A stretch of DNA of 64,000 nucleotides from Lachancea thermotolerans CBS 6340 (lineage: Eukaryota > Ascomycota > Saccharomycetes > Saccharomycetales > Saccharomycetaceae): contig NC_013081.1 in assembly GCF_000142805.1 (NCBI RefSeq), forward strand, positions 496,001 to 560,000, read 5' to 3'. Under the pieces are notes generated by a model. That model ran no database searches. It was given only the letters and a program-made list of their open reading frames with translations, and was not told the DNA's origin. Position numbers and translations under genes: made by a program. Below are positions 57,309-64,000 of the stretch, in pieces (the stretch's first letter is position 1; the number at the start of each line of letters is the position of its first letter).

Positions 57309-57783
57309 GGCGCCTCCCCAGTCTTTGGTTCTTGGCTTTCTTCAGGATGCGCTAATATTCAAATGCAAAACCTAAAAGACCCGAGTTCATCTCTTGAATT
57401 AGTGAAAAGTGATAGTTTATTTTCACGCGGCTAAAGCAAATGAATAACTCAAAAAGTACCAAGTGCACTGTATTCTATAAATTTGTTATACATCTCTTCC
57501 TCTGTAATCACAATCAAGTTATTGTGGAACCTCAACTGCTGTGGAAGATTTTACCGCAGTGCCAATATATTAGTAGATCATTAGGTTAATGGTAGTACTG
57601 TAATTCATTTCAAAACTTGAAATGCTTTCAAACACACTACCTCTGATATAGAATTTCCCTTGAATGTAATTTTATCTTCAAGGAATGGGGCCCGGCCGCC
57701 ATTCCTGCTCGTTGACTTCGATTTTTTCATTGTATCCGTCCACTTACTGGGAGAATTAAGTTATGGGTCGTTAAAGAATGGGT
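57309..57783. other. GPI13 promoter and regulator 3' flank
   Basis: This is a 475-bp AT-rich spacer between two minus-strand genes. It holds a 26-bp GC-rich hairpin at 57681-57706; otherwise I see nothing beyond A/T-rich promoter-like sequence. Confidence 0.4.
57681..57706. repeat. GC-rich hairpin downstream of the regulator gene
   Basis: Arms AGGAATGG and CCATTCCT (8 bp, perfect) enclose the loop GGCCCGGCCG. It lies about 80 bp beyond the stop of the minus-strand Zn2Cys6 gene in AT-rich surroundings. It may be a protein site or part of the 3' UTR. Confidence 0.6.
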
Positions 57784-60297
57784 TCATGAAAAGGAAGAGG
57801 TATTTTCGTTTGCGTCAAGAGACGCTCCGCTATAACTAGCAATGTTGCTGAAAATGTTCATGGGGGAGTCGCTCTTTTTATTAAACGTCGTAGATTCCAG
57901 GAGCTGGAGAAATTTTCCAAGCGAGTTCAAACTCAGTTGCGTTACAGCGTTATTGTAATAATCCGCATATCCAGGCCCACAAATCTGCATCGCGTCATGC
58001 TGTTTCTCGAGATCGATGTCGTCTAGAACTGCATACTGCTTGGTAGAAATGAGCAAGACTCTAGCGTCAAGGAGTCGAATAAAGTTACGATTCAAATCAA
58101 GTGATTTGGGCGGCAAAAATTCCATTTTCATGCAGTCACTAGAGGTAACGACCAAGGCGCGAAGTTGGGACACGATTTTTTGGAGCAAGGGTGCCTTTTC
58201 TAGGTCTCTTTCAAAGTCAGCTCGTTCTTGAAGATAGACAAAACGTAGAATGATCCCGTGTATCACTAGGGTCGTACGATTGAATATGGGTGACATTGTG
58301 TTGGCCAGAATATATCTCATAGCGCTAGGGGTCACTTCGGCTAATCTGCCAAAAGCGTAATCTCTATAGTATTCGAACAGTTGCAAAAGAATTTTCATGG
58401 AGTCAAACAGATGGCGTTCAAAATTGTAAAGAGAATCCACCGCATTTGAGAATTTGTACTCTTTCTCGTAGTAAAACATTAATAGCGAAGAGTTGGAGAG
58501 CTGTTTGATCAAAAGCGCGAATCTTGTTTGAAAAACAGCGATCTGCTTGACGGAACCGATTCGCACCGGAATATGTCCTGAGTTGCACAGCAAGTACAAC
58601 GGAAGATTCACATCAATCTTGTACGCAGGGTCGGCATCAGGAAACCCGTCCTTGAAAAATAAAGCAAGCCGTTCGTTTTCGTGAACCTTGTTGTCCAGAA
58701 ACTCAACGTTGCTTGGATGGCTTTCCTCTATATCGCATAGTACTTCCATGAACTGATGGTTTTTCAGAAGCATTATGTGGTAGTCTAGCTCGATCTGGTC
58801 ATCCAAAGGAAGCTCTCGCAACGAAATAGCTCTATAGTCGTCGAAGACTTGGTAGTGGTCGGAAAACTGGCGAAGTTGCCTTGCCTTAACGAAAGGCTCG
58901 CCACCCCGAAGTGTATGCTCATGCAAACTAATAGAACAAATTGAAAGCCACAACTTCCGGCGATAAAGCTTTTCTTGCACCGTAGTTGCGCCTTCTGTCA
59001 TCGTGTCGATCGCGTTAGAATACAGGTTCATTCGCGAAGCAAGGTACACGGTGGCCTCAAGCAACTCCGCGTTGGTGACGCCAATCAATGACCAACCGTC
59101 ACTTCTCTCGAGAAGCAGAATTTGGCGTAGATAGATGAGACAGCATAAAATATCCTCAGAGGGGTTTTCATACACGTCAAGTAGCTCAAGACACCTTTTG
59201 ACCAAGAGCAGCACGTCGCGCGGGACCGCGTTTTGGCGCAGCCACAGCTCAGTCTGTTTCTTGAGTAAAGCGTCACGCTCGACTCGGTCGTTGTATAGAC
59301 AGAGGCACACATAGCCCATCCGAATAGCCATGAGTAGGATTACGAGGTGCGTAATCTTTGGATGGTGGTCTGCAGAGCCAAATTTCAGGCGCGCCGCGCC
59401 GCATGAGTCCCCGACCACAAGGTCCTGGAAAGAGCGCTCAAACGTCTGGATATTGAGAACGGGCACGGCTGTGTACACATTCTGGTAAAACTGCACTTTA
59501 TAGGTCTCAATGGCCTGCATGGACGGTAGGGCGCTGGAGATGTCGGCTATGAGCGCTGCGCAGGAAGCCTGGAAGTCCTCGGAACGAGGCCCCTGGAAGG
59601 CGCGGGTGCGCGGAGTGCCAGGCGCAAGTAGAGAGGGCACCGGAGATGGAGTCTTCAAGGAGTTCAATCGGGGCACTAGCAGGTCGTGGCACTGGACAGT
59701 GAGGCTGAACCACGCGTGGCCTAACCCGCTGGACTGTGGATTGCGCGCGAGCTGCGGGCCGCAGGCGACACAGGACGCGGCGAATTCAAGCAGGAATGGG
59801 TCTTTGTGGAGATGCGAGTCGAGGTCCAGTGTCGTGTGGAAATGTACTTTGAGCGGTTGGCCCGAGATGCGCGTGTCTGTGTCGAGAGAGCCGGTAGGTT
59901 CGAGCGTAGGGAGCGACGCGAGCGCAGAGCCGTGCATGAAGCCGGCCGGGAAGTCGCGCAGAAGCCCTGAGCCAGCAGCACCCGCGGTGCTGCAGGCGCT
60001 GCTCCTGCCGCTGACATCGACGCTGACACTAGTGCTCGCGCTCGCGCTGGCGCTGCCAGCGCTGCCCGCACCGCCCGCGCTGTCCGCGCCGACGCCTTCG
60101 ATCGTGCCGGTAGACACCGAGCGGATCAGGTGCTTGGGAGGCAGCTCATACACGCACGGGATCGCGAGACGCACACACCGCTGGCATGCGGGTTTTTCCC
60201 TCGAGCATTTGCGCTTGCGCTGCCGACAGCTTTTGCAAGTGAACATCGCAGCAGGCTTTTCCCTGGGCGCCTTAACAGCAGGAGGATTTGAAGTCAT
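57784..60297 (-). CDS. Zn2Cys6 fungal transcription factor
   Basis: This is a putative Gal4-class regulator. Starting at the first ATG (60297) it has 837 residues. The zinc cluster is textbook: C21, C24, C31, C38, C41, C48 with spacing C-x2-C-x6-C-x6-C-x2-C-x6-C and a basic RQRKRK loop. A Gly/Ala/Ser low-complexity linker follows (about 67-110). The fungal-specific middle region includes LEATVYLASRMNLYSNAID and YRRKLWLSICSISLHEHTLRGG. The C-terminus is Ser/Asp/Asn-rich. I cannot name an orthologue. In S. cerevisiae the place between GPI13 and TPO1 is held by FRA1 (YLL029W), absent here. It is divergent from TPO1, so it may regulate that exporter or itself. GC content is very high in the 5' third and falls toward the 3' end. 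Confidence 0.88.
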   Translation of the reverse strand: MTSNPPAVKAPREKPAAMFTCKSCRQRKRKCSREKPACQRCVRLAIPCVYELPPKHLIRSVSTGTIEGVGADSAGGAGSAGSASASASTSVSVDVSGRSSACSTAGAAGSGLLRDFPAGFMHGSALASLPTLEPTGSLDTDTRISGQPLKVHFHTTLDLDSHLHKDPFLLEFAASCVACGPQLARNPQSSGLGHAWFSLTVQCHDLLVPRLNSLKTPSPVPSLLAPGTPRTRAFQGPRSEDFQASCAALIADISSALPSMQAIETYKVQFYQNVYTAVPVLNIQTFERSFQDLVVGDSCGAARLKFGSADHHPKITHLVILLMAIRMGYVCLCLYNDRVERDALLKKQTELWLRQNAVPRDVLLLVKRCLELLDVYENPSEDILCCLIYLRQILLLERSDGWSLIGVTNAELLEATVYLASRMNLYSNAIDTMTEGATTVQEKLYRRKLWLSICSISLHEHTLRGGEPFVKARQLRQFSDHYQVFDDYRAISLRELPLDDQIELDYHIMLLKNHQFMEVLCDIEESHPSNVEFLDNKVHENERLALFFKDGFPDADPAYKIDVNLPLYLLCNSGHIPVRIGSVKQIAVFQTRFALLIKQLSNSSLLMFYYEKEYKFSNAVDSLYNFERHLFDSMKILLQLFEYYRDYAFGRLAEVTPSAMRYILANTMSPIFNRTTLVIHGIILRFVYLQERADFERDLEKAPLLQKIVSQLRALVVTSSDCMKMEFLPPKSLDLNRNFIRLLDARVLLISTKQYAVLDDIDLEKQHDAMQICGPGYADYYNNAVTQLSLNSLGKFLQLLESTTFNKKSDSPMNIFSNIASYSGASLDANENTSSFS

Positions 60298-60445
60298 CAC
60301 AGCATTTCCAGGTTCACGGCGGCGACACAACGCCTTTGAATTCGTCGGCGCCTCGTCCCGTCCGCCTATGCCGTATAAATAAATTGGTCAGCGCGGGCCT
60401 GCGCGAAGACGAGGCGAGGTCAACATACCATCTAATTGGAAAGAG

Positions 60446-60463
60446 AAAAAAAAAAAAAAAAAA
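60446..60463. repeat. Poly(A) run
   Basis: Eighteen consecutive A residues are followed after six bases by a further A-rich run. Such tracts exclude nucleosomes in yeast promoters; this one lies about 150 bp upstream of the minus-strand regulator gene. Confidence 0.85.
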
Positions 60464-61728
60464 GCTAAGAAAAAAAATCATAATGACCTGGAGGCCCCCG
60501 CCAGTTATTCGAATTGCTCATCTTCCGCCCTCAGAAACCGCTCCACGGAACTGCGCTTGAGTCTTCCCTCCCTTGGAAAAAGCGTCCCGAGATGTGCGCG
60601 AGCAGCAACTCGCTAAGCACTAATCTTACTGCGTGTTTCGCGCGCCTAGACGGCCGCGACATCACCACCCGCATTCTTTTGATAGGTCCGCGCGGTCGTT
60701 CGCTACAGCATGCGTCCCGATGCATAAAGGTGCATTGCCCTTGTCCGCAGGTTTCTCTGTGTGCCGCACCTGATCTCATATGTACCTGCATACACCGTAA
60801 AGCAACAGGCACGTAACAGGCATTTTCCAGGCACTATTCAGGCACTTTTTAGGCGCAACGATAGCACCCTAGCCCGAGGACCCGTTTGTCAGCCACTGCG
60901 GAACCTGCAGGGAGGAAACCCCGACGGGCGCGGGGAGAAAAGTTTTCCGCACCTGCAGGAGCAGAACGCGAGCGTCGGGCCGAAATCGAGGGCAGTGCTA
61001 GCAGTGAGAGCTCCGTGCCGAGAACTTCTCGGGCGTATTAGCTGATATCCGTGAGAGCGCGTGATTGCAAACGGTCTGACGTGACTCGTGCACGGGTCGA
61101 TCGCCAAACGCGTCTAAGACGGTCGCGTGCGCAAGCTGGAGGAACGTGAATGCGCACAATGGGTGCCGGATCGCCGTTGCAGCAATGTGGGGAAGCTAGA
61201 TACGGCGCGTAGCGCGTGGGGAGGCGCGGTTGCGTGATACGCGGCTGATCGGGTTTGGTCACGTGACTCATCGGGCCTCGGAATCCTCGGCGCGCAGGTC
61301 AGGACCGCGTCTAGAAAGTTCTACGGAACGGCAGTGCGCTTTTCGGCGGGGATTAGCAGAGCCGGCGGAAACAGAGGCCGCAGCACACGTGGTGCCCACG
61401 CACGGCCCAGTTTTCGCTTCGCGAAAGCTCCTGCCTCGGCTACCGTGCAGGACCTTCGTACTGTGTGGTGCACGGGTGTCCTGGAACAGGTCCCACCATC
61501 AGAGGACTGCTGTCATTCTGGGCGTCGCCAAGCTCCTCCTTGGCTTTTTTTTCTGCTCTTAAGTACTCCTAGCTGCTGGGCTCAGGGTCCAAGCGCCCCT
61601 GGGGACATTACGGCGCATCTGTAACCTTAAACCGGCACTCCCTGTTACATGGCCGCGCTGAAAAAAATATACTACGCCGAGCGCGGCGGAAATTCGGAAG
61701 TCCACAGCTGAGCGGCTATAGGCCTCGG

Positions 61729-61760
61729 CGTCGCGCGCGGCACAAGAGCCGCGCGCGACG
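61729..61760. repeat. Perfect 13-bp inverted repeat
   Basis: Arms 61729-61741 and 61748-61760 (CGTCGCGCGCGGC and its exact complement) enclose the loop ACAAGA. It is 740 bp upstream of TPO1. With the hairpins at 6349 and 39538 it is the third such element in a GC-rich divergent spacer. Confidence 0.85.
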
Positions 61761-62500
61761 AGCCGTATTCACGTGATCACGGCGCGCCTGGGCCGTCCGC
61801 ATGTGCCGCGGTGCTGGGCGGATCTGCAGCACAATGCTGTGACACAGCAGGTATACGGGGTGCGGACTCGCGATAGTAGCTTCCTGTTTCGCCGCTTGGC
61901 GCACGTGCCCTCAGATCCCACGCGCCGCTTACGGATAAACAATCACAAAGCCTGCTCGGTCACTAGGTACGCACGCAGAAGCGAGCTCCTCGCTCAGGCT
62001 CACTCACGGAGCACCGCTACCCGTTGTTCACGCAAACGCTCACAAACGAGCACACTCGCCACTGCTCGCTACCGGGAGGGTAGCCGCGCCTATCCGCAAT
62101 CCGTCCCAGTAACCAGTGGTTGTCTCTAAGCTTTTGCGCCCCTCTGTTCAGGCCTGTGTGTCGCGCGGTCAACGGATTCGCGGATGCGTTGCCGCAGCCG
62201 TTCCGTTTGATCTGCCGTGCGGTTGCTTATAAATTTTTTTTATAGCTTGATGAGCTCTAGGTAGATAAAAGATGGGATGCATTTAAACATCCGTGAGGTT
62301 CATAGACCTGATTTGGCACCATAGGTTGATTCGCTCGAACTTTGTCTTGTCCTAGTTCTATCCTCTACCCTCTCCCGTGACCAGTTTAATTTTTCGGGGC
62401 ACTGCGCGAGTCACCAGAGTTTTGTGCAAAGCATTTCCATCGATACCAAAGAACCGACAGCAACACTCGCTCCAGTTTACGTGCCATCTGCTCTCAACGC

Positions 62501-64000
62501 ATGTCCACGTCACTATCCTCATCTAGCTCCTCGGCTTCCTTCACGCACGAGAGGGGCGCGGGCGCCGCCGGCGCTGCGAACCGCGCGTCCTCCGACGACA
62601 CTCGTTCCTCCGCGTCAGACCCCACTCTGAACGCCAAGATGCACTCCTTCGATACGGCCGGCAACACCGGCGTTGCTGACAGTGGTGTCATGGCGGACGA
62701 CGTACGCAGCGATACTGACGTCCTAAACGAGCGCAAGCGCCACAGCGCGGCCTCGGCCAGCTTCGAACAGGATCTCGAGCGCACCGGTACCAACGCGACC
62801 TCCGAGACGCACGCGGCCATTAACCGCCGCGTCAGCCGAATTCTTTCGGGATCCCAGAACGAGGTCGAAAAAGTCAAGGTTGACTACTCACATTGCCCAC
62901 CCATGGGCGGCGGCAGGCCGTTCCCACCCACTCTGCCCAGCAGGGAGCCCTACGAAGTTGCCTTCGACGGCCCTGACGACCCCATCCACCCTTACAATTG
63001 GCCCATGCGTAAGCGTGCCTTCCTGTGTCTGCTGCTGGGTCTGAACGCCGTCACTGTCGCCATGGGCTCATCCATCTTCGCGTCCGCAGTCCCTCAAATC
63101 TGTGCGAAATACCACGTCGCGCAGGTTGTGGGCGTGCTCGGAGTTACACTGTACGTCTTCGGCTTTGCAGCCTCGCCTGTTATCTACGCGCCACTCTCTG
63201 AGCTGTATGGCCGTCAAAAGCTTCTTATCATCTCGTCGTTTGGCTTCGTGCTGTTCATGTTTGCAACAGCCACTGCCAAGGACCTCCAAACCATCATGAT
63301 CTGTCGTTTCTTCGCGGGCTTCATCGGCGCCGCGCCGCTCGCTATCGTGCCCGCCTGTTTCTTCGACATGTTTGACAACGAGACCCGTGGTACTGCCGTT
63401 GTGGTCTTCGCCATGGGTGTTTTCATGGGCCCTATCTTAGCTCCCGTTTTTGGCTCCTATATTGTCCAGCACACTACATGGAGATGGACCCAGTACTGCG
63501 TGGGTATGTTCGCCGCCTTGGTGACAATCCTTCTGGCTATTTTCTACGAAGAGACCCACCACCCAACTATTCTTGTCAACAAAGCGCGCCGCATGCGCCA
63601 AATAAGTGGGAACTGGGGTATTCGTGCCGCTCACGAGGACGCTGAACTATCTCTCAAGGAGATCGCCCAGAAAACTGTCACCAGACCTATTTACATGTTA
63701 GTCACGGAACCCATTCTGTTTGCCATCACCTTGTATCACTCCTTCGTGTATGGTATTCTTTACTTGCTGCTAGAAGCCTACCCAATTGTTTTTGTGAAGA
63801 AATACCACTTTTATGTCAACGGCGAACTGCCCTACATCGCTTTGCTGATCGGAATGGGTGTGAACGCTGCTTACAATATTTGGGAAGAAAAATCATATGT
63901 CCGCAAGGTGCGTGAAAACAGTGGCAAGCCGCTGCCCGAAGAGCGTCTGAAGACTATGATTTTGGCTGGTATTGTCTTCCCTATTGGCATTTTGTGGTTC
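62501..64000 (+). CDS. TPO1: Polyamine exporter Tpo1 (partial, 5' 500 codons)
   Basis: Tpo1 is a DHA1-type major facilitator drug:proton antiporter of the plasma membrane that exports spermidine, spermine and some drugs. The frame opens at 62501 and is still open at the right edge, giving 500 residues of a protein of about 586 in yeast. A Ser-rich cytosolic N-terminus is followed by conserved [20 protein letters not shown] and [15 protein letters not shown], then the first membrane half with [16 protein letters not shown] (motif A region) and [17 protein letters not shown]. The central loop has [17 protein letters not shown] and [18 protein letters not shown], which nearly match yeast Tpo1. 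It corresponds to YLL028W. Confidence 0.96.
   Translation, partial: MSTSLSSSSSSASFTHERGAGAAGAANRASSDDTRSSASDPTLNAKMHSFDTAGNTGVADSGVMADDVRSDTDVLNERKRHSAASASFEQDLERTGTNATSETHAAINRRVSRILSGSQNEVEKVKVDYSHCPPMGGGRPFPPTLPSREPYEVAFDGPDDPIHPYNWPMRKRAFLCLLLGLNAVTVAMGSSIFASAVPQICAKYHVAQVVGVLGVTLYVFGFAASPVIYAPLSELYGRQKLLIISSFGFVLFMFATATAKDLQTIMICRFFAGFIGAAPLAIVPACFFDMFDNETRGTAVVVFAMGVFMGPILAPVFGSYIVQHTTWRWTQYCVGMFAALVTILLAIFYEETHHPTILVNKARRMRQISGNWGIRAAHEDAELSLKEIAQKTVTRPIYMLVTEPILFAITLYHSFVYGILYLLLEAYPIVFVKKYHFYVNGELPYIALLIGMGVNAAYNIWEEKSYVRKVRENSGKPLPEERLKTMILAGIVFPIGILWF

Larger units (their letters stand above)
60298..62500. promoter_or_regulatory. GC-rich divergent spacer regulator-TPO1
   Basis: This 2.2-kb spacer is the longest in the window. 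It has a TATAAATA at 60374-60381, an 18-A run (60446-60463), CACGTG at 61260, 61386, 61770 and 61902, a 13-bp-stem hairpin at 61729-61760, and a T-rich, TATA-like stretch at about 62225-62245. The first two CACGTG sites sit in GTCACGTGAC (a Cbf1-type palindrome) and ACACGTGGT. Several short frames exist but none has coding character. Confidence 0.6.

Overview
The window reads as nuclear DNA of a budding yeast of the family Saccharomycetaceae that branched before the whole-genome duplication (WGD). It is most Lachancea-like, but the sequence alone does not fix the genus. Genes are dense and mostly intronless. The two introns I could place have the yeast GTATGT/TACTAAC type of signals. The gene order zips together two Saccharomyces cerevisiae regions, the left arms of chromosomes VIII and XII: RPL8 (YHL033C/YLL045C), GUT1 (YHL032C), FPS1 (YLL043W), GOS1 (YHL031C), ATG10, SDH2, VPS13 (YLL042C-YLL040C), ECM29 (YHL030W), UBI4, ENT4, PRP19 (YLL039C-YLL036C), OCA5, WSC4, RIM101 (YHL029C-YHL027W), GRC3, RIX7, IRC19, YLL032C (YLL035W-YLL032C), SNF6 (YHL025W), GPI13 (YLL031C), TPO1 (YLL028W). 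This is the single-copy order expected before the duplication. PIS1 at the left edge (YPR113W in S. cerevisiae) is foreign to that order and marks a rearrangement.

Layout. 1-0.52 kb: a spacer with six CACGTG E-boxes that probably drives a gene beyond the left edge. 0.5-8.5 kb: PIS1, RPL8, then a head-to-head glycerol pair (GUT1 kinase and FPS1 channel) sharing a 1.26-kb GC-rich spacer. 8.6-20.7 kb: four co-directional minus-strand genes, GOS1, ATG10, SDH2 and the 3,102-residue VPS13. 20.7-27.2 kb: an AT-rich block outside the ancestral order, with a Zn2Cys6 regulator, an RTA1-family membrane protein and a 1.65-kb near-empty spacer. 27.2-35.6 kb: ECM29 and UBI4 (proteasome adaptor and polyubiquitin, convergent), then ENT4. 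35.7-44.7 kb: PRP19 (spliced), OCA5, WSC4, RIM101. 44.9-54.2 kb: GRC3 (probably spliced), RIX7, IRC19, YLL032C, SNF6. 54.3-64 kb: GPI13, a second Zn2Cys6 regulator, and the 5' 500 codons of TPO1, which runs off the right edge.

Working together. GUT1 and FPS1 handle glycerol phosphorylation and export. UBI4 carries an exact Rpn4-type PACE box next to ECM29. GRC3 and RIX7, both ribosome-biogenesis genes, each have an exact PAC box. Each Zn2Cys6 regulator sits beside a membrane transporter or transporter-like gene, so local control is possible but unproven.

The clearest unexplained pattern is base composition. Three divergent spacers (GUT1-FPS1, OCA5-WSC4, regulator-TPO1) are very GC-rich. Each carries four to six CACGTG sites and a strong perfect inverted repeat, and GC falls away into the flanking genes. 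I saw no rRNA, tRNA, CRISPR or transposable element. No wholly new multi-gene system is evident.
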